Source of the DNA: Leclercia sp. LSNIH1
GTDB taxonomy: Bacteria > Pseudomonadota > Gammaproteobacteria > Enterobacterales > Enterobacteriaceae
Length of the DNA: 64,000 nucleotides
Assembly: GCF_002902985.1 (NCBI RefSeq)
Contig: NZ_CP026167.1
Coordinates: 1,488,001-1,552,000, forward strand
Direction of reading: 5' to 3'
In this document: positions 56,565-64,000 of the stretch, piece by piece
Layout of the letters: each line of letters opens with the position of its first letter
Numbering within the stretch: the first letter of the stretch is position 1
Made by a program: the position numbers and the translations under genes
Notes under the pieces: generated by a model
Seen by the model: only the letters and a program-made list of their open reading frames with translations
What the model was told of the DNA's origin: nothing
Database searches by the model: none

Positions 56565-56588
56565 AAGGCCGGCGATCCGGCCTTTTTT
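56565..56588 (+). terminator. Rho-independent terminator after GH105
   Basis: Stem AAGGCCGG / CCGGCCTT with a 4-base loop, followed by TTTT (56585-56588). Confidence 0.85.
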
Positions 56589-57867
56589 AGCGGCCCAGCA
56601 GCGGCAGGAGTTCCGGCAGTTGCGAGAGTAAAAACAAAATCAGCCCAATCGTGCCGCCCACCAGCGTGCCGTTGACGCGGATAAACTGTAAGTCCTTGCC
56701 GATGTTGAGCTCAATCTGGCGGGACATATCTTTGGCATCCCAGCCTTTTACCGTGTCGCTGATATGGCGGGTGAGGAAGCGGGCAAAATCGGGCGCCACG
56801 CGATGTGCGGCCTGCTCCAGATGTTCGTTCAGCGAGGCGCGCAGGTTGCTGTCTGCCACCAGGGTTTCACCAAACCACAGCCCGGCATTGGCGAGACGCT
56901 GCTTCACGCGGGAGTCGTCGCGCTGCATATCGGCCTTCAGCCACTGGCGCAGGTCGGCCCACATTTCGCCCAGATAGCGGTTAAACGCCTCGTCATTCTT
57001 CAGATACGTTTTGATGTTCTCGGCTTTGGCCGCGGTTTCCGGGTCGTTTTTCAGGTTATCGACCAGCTTATGCACCGCGCGGTCGAAGGCCTGGCGGATC
57101 TGATGGGTACGATCGTGGCTGACGTCATCCAGGATGGCGTTCACCGCGTTTGAAACCACCTCGGCGCTCTGATCCCCCAGCCACTCGGTGGGTAGCACCA
57201 TCGATTTGCGCGGATGTTCGGTCTTCAGCCAGTGGACGATCTGCGCGGCGATAAAATCGCGCGTGCTGTCGCGCTGCAGCAGGGTAATCAGGCGATTAAT
57301 CACCGCGTCCAGCAGCACTTGGTGACGCCCGTTTTTCGTCATGCTCTCCAGCATGGCGGCGCTGGTTTCGCTGAAATCGACCTTATCCAGCGCTTTATGC
57401 ACCGCCCGCTTCAGCATCCGTTGAATGCGCCCGTCGTCGGTCAACTCCAGAAAACCGCTCATCACCTGCATGATATGCTGCCCGACGCGCTCGGCGTTGT
57501 CCGGCTTGCTGAACCAGTTGCCGATAAGCAGCGCCGGTTCATGCTTGCGGATGAGCGCCACCAGCGATTGAGTATCGAGGAATTTCTCCTGCACGAACTG
57601 GCCGAGATTGTCGCCAATCCGGTCCTTATTACGCGGGATAATCGCCGTATGCTTCGAAATAAAGGGGATCGGCACCCGGCGAAACAGGGCCACCACGGCA
57701 AACCAGTCCGCCAGCGCGCCAACCATCGCCGCTTCGGCAATGGCTTTTACGCCGCGCACCCAGAAGGTTTGTGGCAGAAAGAGGGTAGCGATAAAGGTCG
57801 CGGCGGCAATCAGCAGCAGCGATAGCGCCAGCAGCTTGGCGCGTTTGAGTTCAGCGAGTTTTTCCAT
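56587..57867 (-). CDS. yjiN: YjiN, DUF445 inner membrane protein
   Basis: 426 residues, the E. coli YjiN length. It opens with [20 protein letters not shown] (membrane segment), then [20 protein letters not shown], the DUF445 signature, a long helical soluble part, and a C-terminal membrane segment ([20 protein letters not shown]). Family function is unknown. In E. coli yjiN lies next to mdtM and yjiR/yjiS; here it is 18 kb from yjiR, separated by accessory genes. Confidence 0.92.
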   Translation of the reverse strand: MEKLAELKRAKLLALSLLLIAAATFIATLFLPQTFWVRGVKAIAEAAMVGALADWFAVVALFRRVPIPFISKHTAIIPRNKDRIGDNLGQFVQEKFLDTQSLVALIRKHEPALLIGNWFSKPDNAERVGQHIMQVMSGFLELTDDGRIQRMLKRAVHKALDKVDFSETSAAMLESMTKNGRHQVLLDAVINRLITLLQRDSTRDFIAAQIVHWLKTEHPRKSMVLPTEWLGDQSAEVVSNAVNAILDDVSHDRTHQIRQAFDRAVHKLVDNLKNDPETAAKAENIKTYLKNDEAFNRYLGEMWADLRQWLKADMQRDDSRVKQRLANAGLWFGETLVADSNLRASLNEHLEQAAHRVAPDFARFLTRHISDTVKGWDAKDMSRQIELNIGKDLQFIRVNGTLVGGTIGLILFLLSQLPELLPLLGR

Positions 57868-57919
57868 AGGGTTAAGGATAGAGGGAGAAAAGGCGAAGGG
57901 GCAAGGGAGCGGGCATTTT

Positions 57920-58001
57920 CCCCGGTGGCGCTGCGCTTACCGGGGCTACGAGGAGTGCGCGGGGGGGGGTGTAGGCCTGATAAGCGTAGCGCCATCAGGC
58001 G
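57920..58001. repeat. REP/BIME palindromic repeat pair with a G-run
   Basis: CCCGGTGGCGCTGCGCTTAC and an inverted GTAGGCCTGATAAGCGTAGC, joined by a run of nine G (57961-57969). The second unit has the E. coli-type GCCTGATAAGCG head. Confidence 0.8.
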
Positions 58002-58013
58002 TTTTCTCTGCAT

Positions 58014-58658
58014 TCACAAGGGTAAGAAGAATCGCCATAAAATCCCTGTGCCAAACGCAATCAGCACCATCCCCGCCACGCGCTCCATCTTCCAGATGTG
58101 GTCGCTCAGCCGACGTTGAACGGCGGGCAGGGCGATGAACGACACCACCGCCAGATCCCACGCCAGCACCACCGTGACCATCCAGATGCCGCTCACCGAC
58201 TGCTGGAGCAGCGTCACATTCGGCCCGAGCAGGGCGGTCATCAGCGCCAGATAAAAGAGGGCATTTTTCGGATTTAATACCGCCGACCCCAGGCCGAGCA
58301 GAAGCTGCCTGCGCCAGCCGGGGCGTTCCGGCTCCGCATTATCCAGCTTCAGGGTGCGGGCGCGACTGTGGAGCAGATGCCAGCCTATCCACAGCAGATA
58401 CAGCCCGCCCAGGAGTTCAATGGCGTTAAACAATAGCGTGTACTGGCGCAGCGCGCTGGCGCCAACGATCACCAGCAGGATATAAAGCCCGTTGCCCAGG
58501 GCTATCCCCACGCACAGCCCGGCGCTGCCGCGCAGGCGATGACGGGCGGCGAAACCCATCAGCAAAAAGAAATCCGGACCGGGGCTGAGCAGGGCGACGA
58601 AGTGCGCCAGCGCGAGCGCCAGAAAAGCGGGCGGGAAGAGAGCGGGAGTCAGTTCCAT
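58014..58658 (-). CDS. LysE/RhtB-family amino acid exporter (214 aa)
   Basis: Six membrane segments with the family motif LLSPGPDFFLLMGFAARHRL and LGSAVLNPKNALFYLALMTA. Members export lysine, homoserine, threonine or similar. It lies 47 bases after the AraC-type gene on the same strand, which is the likely regulator. Confidence 0.87.
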   Translation of the reverse strand: MELTPALFPPAFLALALAHFVALLSPGPDFFLLMGFAARHRLRGSAGLCVGIALGNGLYILLVIVGASALRQYTLLFNAIELLGGLYLLWIGWHLLHSRARTLKLDNAEPERPGWRRQLLLGLGSAVLNPKNALFYLALMTALLGPNVTLLQQSVSGIWMVTVVLAWDLAVVSFIALPAVQRRLSDHIWKMERVAGMVLIAFGTGILWRFFLPL

Positions 58659-58705
58659 AGTGACCTCATCAACAAAACTGAGGTCAGGCTACAGGGGATG
58701 GCGCG

Positions 58706-59506
58706 CTAATTATTGTCGGATATTGATCGCCCGGTGGCGTACTGGCGCGGCGTAGCGGCGGTGTAGCTGACGAAGGTTTTATGGAAGTGGCTCTGATCGG
58801 CAAAGCCGCTCTGGTAGCTGACGTCGGCGATGTTGTCCCCGGCGCGCAGGCGGGCTTTGGCGAACTCTACCCTTGAGATGGCCAGAAAGGTGCCGGGCGT
58901 CAGGCCGGTATCCTGCTTAAAGGTTCTGATTAACGTCTCTTTGCGCAGTGAAAAGCGTTGGGCTAAGACATCCAGCGAGGGCGGTGCCTGCAGGCTGTGG
59001 CGTAAGGTCTGTAACAGTGCAAGGCTGGAGGGGCGTAGCGTTTCAGGCGGAGAGGGGTTTTCTTTCAACGCTGCCAGTAGGGCATCGATAGCTTCGGGCG
59101 ACAGCGTGTCAACCACAGCCAGATACTGGCGGAAAAGCGCTTCGCTGCGGATCACCTGCATGGCGGGCTGAAGGTCAGTCTCCAGATAGAGCATGTGGTA
59201 GCTGCGGGGTTGTCCCGCAACGGGGTTACAGCTGTGCGGCAGATGCGCGGGGATGACAATCAGGTCGCCAGGATAAAGCGTAAACGGCTCGCCGTTGCAG
59301 GTGCAGCAGGTTTGCCCCTCGAGGATGGCGCCAATGGAGAGCTGAGCATGGCTGTGACGCTTATAGGCTTGGGTGCTCTGCCAGGTGCTGCGCAGCTCAA
59401 TACCGGGCTGGCGTATGAAGGTCTGATTGACTTGGCGGGTATGGGGCATAGCGGTCACCGGTGTGAGGGATAAAGGGGGTTCGGTGCTTATAGCATGAGC
59501 GGACAA
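58706..59506 (-). CDS. AraC-family regulator of the LysE-type exporter (266 aa)
   Basis: Cupin-type N-terminal sensor (HAQLSIGAILEGQTCCTCNG; LIVIPAHLPHSCNP) and a C-terminal AraC helix-turn-helix pair (LDVLAQRFSLRKETLIRTFK; IADVSYQSGFADQSHFHKTF). AraC regulators of this type often lie next to LysE exporters and are amino-acid responsive. The start is uncertain: neither ATG 59506 nor the in-frame ATG near 59449 has a strong ribosome site. Confidence 0.85.
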   Translation of the reverse strand: MSAHAISTEPPLSLTPVTAMPHTRQVNQTFIRQPGIELRSTWQSTQAYKRHSHAQLSIGAILEGQTCCTCNGEPFTLYPGDLIVIPAHLPHSCNPVAGQPRSYHMLYLETDLQPAMQVIRSEALFRQYLAVVDTLSPEAIDALLAALKENPSPPETLRPSSLALLQTLRHSLQAPPSLDVLAQRFSLRKETLIRTFKQDTGLTPGTFLAISRVEFAKARLRAGDNIADVSYQSGFADQSHFHKTFVSYTAATPRQYATGRSISDNN

Positions 59507-59634
59507 AGGTGTCGCCTGGAATAATTTGGGAGAGGTCGTTATGTGATTAGAATAGTGGTATAAAATTCAGGGTTAAATAAAATAGCGACGACGCATCATG
59601 GACTTATAGGTGAAATTATCAAAGGAATGAATAT

Positions 59635-60027
59635 ATGGCCGTTATACCATTATTACCCAAAGAGGGTTTGGATCTTATTCATAAGAATATGCGCGAGGCG
59701 CGTATAAATGGAATGTCGAGAAATATGGCCTTGCCGCAAACTTATTACTGGTTCTATCAAAAAGTCCGGAATCGAGGGCCCTGGGATTACAAACAGCAAG
59801 ACAGAAAACTGGCAAATTTTGGCAATTTTAATTATGGTGCAACAGGATTTGCCGCGGGTATACCTGAGAAAACGCTCTATATGGGAGCGGGTTTTGCGCA
59901 GTCACATGCTAAGACGTCGCGTCCACAATGGGGTGCATGGCATGGCGAATTTCCCTATGGTGACGACCCGCGCGATCAGTTTTGGATTAAACAGGGAATA
60001 AACTATGCACGTCAGCACGGCTATTAA
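59635..60027 (+). CDS. Polymorphic toxin type 44-like protein (130 aa)
   Basis: The whole protein matches the type 44 polymorphic toxin domain as I remember it: LIHKNMREAR, WFYQKVRNRGPWDYKQ, FGNFNYGATGFAAG and WGAWHGEFPYGDDPRDQFWI, ending near INYARQHGY. Such domains usually sit at the tip of Rhs, CdiA or T6SS proteins; here the domain stands alone with no delivery part. Catalytic H, D and N residues are plausible but not defined. The gene is AT-rich against GC-rich neighbours and overlaps the next gene by 23 bases, as toxin-immunity pairs do. Confidence 0.7.
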   Translation: MAVIPLLPKEGLDLIHKNMREARINGMSRNMALPQTYYWFYQKVRNRGPWDYKQQDRKLANFGNFNYGATGFAAGIPEKTLYMGAGFAQSHAKTSRPQWGAWHGEFPYGDDPRDQFWIKQGINYARQHGY

Positions 60028-60427
60028 ATGGTTACATCGGCTGATCACCATCCTGTTACTTATTATCGTTGCAGGCTATTTTTCTTATGAATACTTCATG
60101 GAGAGTCGAAGCGACGATCGTTTAGTGATGCAAAAGGAGATTTCAGAAAACGTGACGCTTTACGTCACGCAGTATGGGGGTGGGGCAACCGTGCCTGATG
60201 TCTATCGTTATTACCTGGATAAAAAAAATCAGACGATAGAGCAGCTCAGGGAAAGTGAGCCTTTTCTTGTTTCAGATAATGGCAGTGCCATAATTAGCGG
60301 CTACGGAAATACTATCAATGTTAAGTTATCAGGGCGTATCTACTCTTTCAGTAATCTTACAATGTTCTACGCTCAGGAAAATCTGGTTATCCCTGTGATT
60401 AATCTTACTGCTACAGGAGTACGTTAA
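60005..60427 (+). CDS. Membrane-anchored putative immunity protein (140 aa)
   Basis: An N-terminal membrane anchor (residues about 12-30, LITILLLIIVAGYFSYEYF) and a periplasmic-type beta-rich domain. I recognise no family. Its overlap with the type 44 toxin gene and similar AT content suggest it is the cognate immunity protein, which would then act on the outer face of the inner membrane, against an incoming toxin. Confidence 0.55.
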   Translation: MHVSTAIKWLHRLITILLLIIVAGYFSYEYFMESRSDDRLVMQKEISENVTLYVTQYGGGATVPDVYRYYLDKKNQTIEQLRESEPFLVSDNGSAIISGYGNTINVKLSGRIYSFSNLTMFYAQENLVIPVINLTATGVR

Positions 60428-60432
60428 TTCAT

Positions 60433-60612
60433 ATGGACATGAAAAAGCATGCAGTGGTGAGACTCAAACGCGATGATATGCCACTACATATTATCCTGCA
60501 TACTAATGAACTGTTAGCATTGGCAGAAAAGTCTGATAAGGAAATCGATTATAGCGATATTCCAGAAACTACCGATGAACAGTGGGGTAATGCGGTTCGC
60601 GGGAAATTTTAG
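60433..60612 (+). CDS. BrnA-like small antitoxin-type protein (59 aa)
   Basis: Reads MDMKKHAVVRLKRDDMPLHI and ends DYSDIPETTDEQWGNAVRGK plus F. The DxSDIPExTDEQWxNAVRGKF tail is the BrnA antitoxin family pattern. No brnT toxin gene is beside it, so it is an orphan or the third gene of the toxin-immunity unit; it begins five bases after the immunity gene. ATG 60439 is an alternative start. Confidence 0.65.
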   Translation: MDMKKHAVVRLKRDDMPLHIILHTNELLALAEKSDKEIDYSDIPETTDEQWGNAVRGKF

Positions 60613-60630
60613 TGATCTAAAATAACAGAT

Positions 60631-60646
60631 GCCACCTGAAGGTGGC
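60631..60646 (+). terminator. Weak hairpin after the BrnA-like gene
   Basis: GCCACC / GGTGGC stem with a TGAA loop and no T-run; possibly a weak end point of the upstream unit. Confidence 0.3.
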
Positions 60647-60759
60647 GCGCTCGATATAATTGGCTTCACCCTCGTAAAACCCTTTGTGGAAGCGGTTTTT
60701 ATAGCAAGCCAACGATGGTGGCTCTATTTAGAAAAATAGAAATCGTGACAGTAAATTAA

Positions 60760-61008
60760 ATGAAAAATAGCAATTTTTTCTCCTGTATGTATAAGCATAT
60801 TTTAAAGGCTTTGATATTCTTGACGGTTCAGATCTGGAGTTTGTTTGAAGCCGTATTATTTGTAGGCGGGTTTATAGTTTGCCTTATGTTGCCTGTCGTG
60901 TGGCCAATGAAGTTCGTTTATGCCGCGTTATGGCTTGTTGTATTCTACGTATGTTTAAACGTTATTGGTGTATTAGAAAAATCTCTTGCCAGAAAAAAAA
61001 GCGAATAG
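60760..61008 (+). CDS. Small two-span membrane protein (82 aa)
   Basis: Two hydrophobic stretches (LIFLTVQIWSLFEAVLFVGG; VYAALWLVVFYVCLNVIGVL) separated by a short loop and a basic tail (KSLARKKSE). I recognise no family and the ribosome site is weak. AT-rich, like the neighbouring toxin cluster, so it may belong to the same acquired segment. Confidence 0.5.
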   Translation: MKNSNFFSCMYKHILKALIFLTVQIWSLFEAVLFVGGFIVCLMLPVVWPMKFVYAALWLVVFYVCLNVIGVLEKSLARKKSE

Positions 61009-61076
61009 GAAAAGATTGTCTTCAAAGACAGCTGGAACGAACGCTGCGTCGCCTGAATGGAGCAATTATATCTCAC

Positions 61077-61093
61077 GCCACCCGCCGGGTGGC
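61077..61093. repeat. Short palindrome
   Basis: GCCACCC / GGGTGGC around GCC, a REP-like stem fragment in the 61009-61176 gap. Nothing else was seen there apart from the ribosome site of the next gene. Confidence 0.4.
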
Positions 61094-61176
61094 ACACCCT
61101 GTATACCTAACTTTACCTGCGAAACCAGCTATTTTGACTACTCTTAATACCCCAAGCGGTAAAAAAGGAGGCAACA

Positions 61177-62547
61177 ATGGCCTATCAGACAGTGAATCCT
61201 GCCAACAACAAACTCATCAAAGAATATCCTTCTCATACTGATGCTGACGTCGAAGCGGCGCTGAATACGGCTGATGCGCTCTACCATTCCGACTGGTCAA
61301 AGGGCAGTATCGACAAGCGCCTGGCGGTGCTGCATAAGCTGGCGGACCTTATTGATTCCCGCACTGAAGAGCTGGCAAAAATCGCCAGCGAGGAGATGGG
61401 TAAACTCATAGCCCAGAGCCGTGGCGAGGTAAAACTCTGCGCCCAGATAGCCCGCTACTACGCTGACAATGCGAAGCAGTTTCTTGCGCCGGTGAAGTAT
61501 CCGTCGGAGCTTGGCGAAGCGTGGGTGGAGCATCACCCCATCGGCGTGGTGATGGCCGTAGAGCCGTGGAACTTCCCTTACTATCAGCTGATGCGCGTGC
61601 TGGCGCCGAACCTCGCGGCGGGTAACCCGGTTATCGCCAAACATGCCAGCATCGTGCCGCACTGTGCCGAGGCTTTCGCCCATCTGGTGCGTGAAGCCGG
61701 TGCCCCGGATGGGGCATGGACCAACCTGTTTATCTCTTCAGATCAGGTGGCCAATATCATCGCTGACGATCGTGTGCAGGGCGCGGCGCTGACCGGGTCT
61801 GAGAAGGCCGGTAGCGTTGTGGCGGCCCAGGCGGCGAAGCACATCAAAAAATCGACCCTTGAGCTGGGCGGTAACGACGTCTTTGTGGTGCTGGACGATG
61901 CCGATCTGGAGAAGGCGGTAAAAATTGGCGTCAATGCGCGCCTGGCCAATGCCGGACAGGTCTGTACCGCAGCCAAACGCTTTATTATCCACGAGAAAGT
62001 GGCGGAGGAGTTCCTGGCGAAGTACACCGAAGCCTTTAAGCAGGTGAAGATTGGCGATCCGCTGGACGAGAGCACCACGCTTGGGCCGCTCTCCTCTAAA
62101 GACGCGCTGGAAACCCTGACAAAGCAGGTCGATGAGGCGGTGAAAAATGGTGCCACGCTGCATTACGGCGGCAAACCGGTGCAACGCGAGGGCAGCTTCT
62201 TTGAGCCGACCATCCTGACCAATATCACCCGCGATAACCCTGCGTACTTCGAAGAGTTCTTCGGCCCGGTGGCGCAGATTTATGTGGTGAAAAATGATGA
62301 GGAGGCGGTAAAGCTCGCCAACGACTCGCACTACGGTCTGGGCGGCGCGATCTTCAGTAAAGATACCGATCGTGCCAGAAAGATGGCCTCGAAGATCGAA
62401 ACCGGGATGGTGTGGATCAACTGGCTCACCGATACCGCGGCAGAGCTGCCGTTTGGCGGGGTGAAGCGTTCTGGTTACGGGCGTGAGCTGTCGGATCTGG
62501 GGATCAAAGAGTTTGTGAACCAGAAGCTGGTGGTGATCCGCCGGTAA
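61177..62547 (+). CDS. NAD-type succinate-semialdehyde dehydrogenase, Sad/YneI-like (456 aa)
   Basis: Aldehyde dehydrogenase with the catalytic cysteine in NAGQVCTAAKRF and the glutamate in LELGGNDVFVV. The pattern AVEPWNFPYYQLMRVLAPNL and AAKRFII match the YneI (Sad) branch, which oxidises succinate semialdehyde with NAD. It has a perfect AGGAGG ribosome site. With GabD at 8160-9608 the organism has two enzymes for this step. The gene is solitary and ends in a strong terminator. Confidence 0.82.
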   Translation: MAYQTVNPANNKLIKEYPSHTDADVEAALNTADALYHSDWSKGSIDKRLAVLHKLADLIDSRTEELAKIASEEMGKLIAQSRGEVKLCAQIARYYADNAKQFLAPVKYPSELGEAWVEHHPIGVVMAVEPWNFPYYQLMRVLAPNLAAGNPVIAKHASIVPHCAEAFAHLVREAGAPDGAWTNLFISSDQVANIIADDRVQGAALTGSEKAGSVVAAQAAKHIKKSTLELGGNDVFVVLDDADLEKAVKIGVNARLANAGQVCTAAKRFIIHEKVAEEFLAKYTEAFKQVKIGDPLDESTTLGPLSSKDALETLTKQVDEAVKNGATLHYGGKPVQREGSFFEPTILTNITRDNPAYFEEFFGPVAQIYVVKNDEEAVKLANDSHYGLGGAIFSKDTDRARKMASKIETGMVWINWLTDTAAELPFGGVKRSGYGRELSDLGIKEFVNQKLVVIRR

Positions 62548-62566
62548 AAGTCTTTACCGGAACAAA

Positions 62567-62591
62567 GGCGGCAGCGGATGCCGCCTTTTTT
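62567..62591 (+). terminator. Rho-independent terminator after the Sad-like gene
   Basis: Stem GGCGGCA / TGCCGCC with a 5-base loop, followed by six T. Confidence 0.9.
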
Positions 62592-62646
62592 ATGCTTCGG
62601 CCTGGAGCAATATCCGCATGGCGGCGCTGCTACAGGCCTGGCTTTA

Positions 62647-63192
62647 TCAGAAGGTGACGCCGCCGCCAACGTAGGCGCCGTCAATCAGGGTGTGGCCCGG
62701 ACGGCCATCTTTGCCGTCAACGCTGACGTGACGGTAACCCACCTTCAGGGTTACGGGGGTAACCGGCGTCCAGCTCACGCCGCCGTTGGCTTCAACGTAG
62801 TTTTTCACGCTGTTATTCAGTCCTTCCGGCGCGACATAGCCTTCACCGTAAACGTGGATGCTGTCGGTCAGGGCCAGGTTGACGCCACCACCGATAGGGA
62901 ATGCCACGCCGTTATCGCCTTTCTTCGGTCCGAGGTAGATGGCTTTCGCACCGGCATTGAGCATCACCGGCCCCACTTCCAGGTTATAACCCGCGCCAAC
63001 ACCGCCGGTCTGGGTGCCGTCATCGGTGTTTTTCAGCCAGTTACCTTCGGCATACAGACCTGAGGAGGATTTACCCATCTCAAGGTTCAGATTGGTGAAG
63101 TTTTTGCTCTGCTCAATGCTGCCGCCCATGGCCATCGCGGAGCCAGAAATCGCGGTCAGTGCACCAAGGATGAAGATATTAAGCTTTTTCAT
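62647..63192 (-). CDS. yfaZ: YfaZ-family outer membrane protein
   Basis: 181 residues with a signal peptide (MKKLNIFILGALTAISGSAM, cut near AMA) and alternating beta strands with the YfaZ pattern (NLNLEMGKSSSGLYAEGNWL; AGYNLEVGPVMLNAGAKAIY), ending in GGVTF with a terminal aromatic residue. It should be a small outer membrane barrel of unknown role. Convergent with the Sad-like gene across the terminator. The 63193-63558 gap upstream is AT-rich with no feature I can name. Confidence 0.9.
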   Translation of the reverse strand: MKKLNIFILGALTAISGSAMAMGGSIEQSKNFTNLNLEMGKSSSGLYAEGNWLKNTDDGTQTGGVGAGYNLEVGPVMLNAGAKAIYLGPKKGDNGVAFPIGGGVNLALTDSIHVYGEGYVAPEGLNNSVKNYVEANGGVSWTPVTPVTLKVGYRHVSVDGKDGRPGHTLIDGAYVGGGVTF

Positions 63193-63558
63193 GTTTTATG
63201 CCTCGTCATCTAATTTGTCTGCGCACACCCTAACAGGCGAGGTTTATGGCTGCAAATGTGCTCATGAGCGCGGTTTTATGCTGATTTTGTTTGAAATTTG
63301 TTCGATTGATGTGGGCGAAAAGTTTAAATAGCGTCGGGTCAATCGTTAAATTTTTCACGTTGAGCGGAGGTTTAGATGAGCGCCTAAACAGAAACTGAAC
63401 GGGGCGGGAAAAGTAATTAGTTAAGTATTAATTGAGTTTCTTATAATTTCCGAAAATGTTTCTGAAGTAACAGATAAAAACGTGGATTTACATTTTACAT
63501 GAGCGGAACCTGATAAAAGATGATGCCCATAATGCTGATATGAGCATCATCCGGACTG

Positions 63559-64000
63559 TTACTTCCGTAATCCCGCAAACCCTGCGCGAATCTCTTCTTC
63601 CGGCAGCTCAATGCCAATAAACACCATCACGCTGTGCGGCTGCTCGTCGCCCCAGGGGCGATCCCAGTCGGCGCTGTAGAGACGCTGTACGCCCTGGAAC
63701 AGCAGGCGGTTCGGTTCGCCGTCGATCCAGAGCATCCCTTTGTAGCGCAGCAGTTTGTCGGCAAACGACAGCAGCAGGTTCTCCATTACCCGGGAGACTT
63801 CGCTGATATCCACCGGGTAATCCAGCTCCACCACAATCGACGCCACGTCGTTCTGCTTGTCCGCCATAAAGTGGAAGCGCGGTTTAGTGGTGACATTCTC
63901 TTCCAGCATAAAGCCGTTGGTGTTGAACAGCTGAGACAGGTCGATATCGCCATGGGTGACGGTATAGATGGGGGCCCGGGAGTTGATGCGCATCAGGCGC
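63559..64000 (-). CDS. yjiA: YjiA, COG0523-family GTPase (C-terminal part)
   Basis: The 3' part of yjiA, running off the right edge of the window: RINSRAPIYTVTHGDIDLSQ, then LLRYKGMLWIDGEPNRLLFQ and DWDRPWGDEQPHSVMVFIGI, nearly as in E. coli YjiA. YjiA is a metal-binding G3E GTPase (CobW/COG0523); only the C-terminal domain is seen here. The start and nucleotide-binding part lie beyond 64000. In E. coli yjiA borders the immigration control region, which supports the placing of this window. Confidence 0.93.
   Translation of the reverse strand, partial: RLMRINSRAPIYTVTHGDIDLSQLFNTNGFMLEENVTTKPRFHFMADKQNDVASIVVELDYPVDISEVSRVMENLLLSFADKLLRYKGMLWIDGEPNRLLFQGVQRLYSADWDRPWGDEQPHSVMVFIGIELPEEEIRAGFAGLRK

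Noticed and set aside
60433..60612. A complete BrnT-BrnA toxin-antitoxin pair
   Set aside because: No brnT-like gene (about 90 residues) lies next to the BrnA-like gene; only the antitoxin-type member is seen.

Overview
The window looks like chromosomal DNA of a member of the Enterobacteriaceae, most like the Enterobacter / Leclercia / Lelliottia group. The evidence is many proteins that read as close relatives of E. coli K-12 proteins (SymE, CsiR, GabT, GabD, LhgO, CsiD, PatD, YjiR, YjiS, YjiN, YfaZ, YjiA), a chromosomal-type fosA, and GC-rich coding with at least nine enterobacterial REP/BIME elements between genes. The exact species cannot be read from the sequence. Several genes (symE, mcrBC, yjiR, yjiS, yjiN, yjiA) belong to the E. 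coli 'immigration control region', so this is that variable region, enlarged with metabolic blocks and more AT-rich cargo.

Left part (1-6.1 kb): a ParB-like-fold protein of unknown role, a possible gene remnant, a membrane protein with DnaJ-type zinc-finger repeats, a symE toxin gene with its antisense RNA symR and a LexA box, a DUF1493 protein, and a hipBA-type toxin-antitoxin operon with an inverted-repeat operator over its promoter.

GABA/glutarate block (6.1-15.2 kb): csiD-lhgO-gabD-gabT-csiR on the minus strand, without gabP. Divergent from it are an APC-family permease and patD. Together they could take putrescine- or lysine-derived intermediates through GABA or glutarate to succinate.

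Defence block (15.2-20.4 kb): mcrC and an mcrB whose frame is split by a 1196-bp IS5-group element with intact ends and a TTAG duplication. Removing the element plus one duplication restores a 631-codon McrB with an unusual N-terminal part and a DpnI-like winged helix. A divergent pair resembling an antitoxin and a PemK/MazF-type toxin follows.

Accessory block (20.5-31.2 kb): an unknown two-gene unit, fosA, a hydrolase-MFS-DoxX-amidohydrolase operon, a sensor kinase and a FixJ-type regulator. The amidohydrolase and the kinase are both cut at their 5' ends and joined head to head, which marks a deletion scar. Next come a VOC protein, an MFS transporter with a small coupled gene, and a DeoR regulator.

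Middle (31-44.5 kb): a RoxA-like oxygenase, small stress-type proteins, an AraC regulator with a TonB-dependent siderophore receptor behind a Fur-like site, yjiR, yjiS, a second MocR regulator divergent from an AhpD-like gene, a LysR regulator divergent from an aldehyde dehydrogenase, and a three-gene monooxygenase/ACT-like/ArsR unit.

Right part (44.5-64 kb): a 1370-residue autotransporter with a divergent LuxR-type regulator, a MarR-HlyD-DUF2955 efflux operon, a sugar-acid/polysaccharide cluster (TIM-barrel-like protein, a frameshifted gene behind two CRP-like sites, GH105), yjiN, an AraC/LysE exporter pair, an AT-rich orphan type-44 polymorphic toxin with a membrane-anchored partner and a BrnA-like antitoxin, an NAD-type succinate-semialdehyde dehydrogenase, yfaZ, and the 3' part of yjiA. 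No rRNA, tRNA, CRISPR array or prophage was seen.
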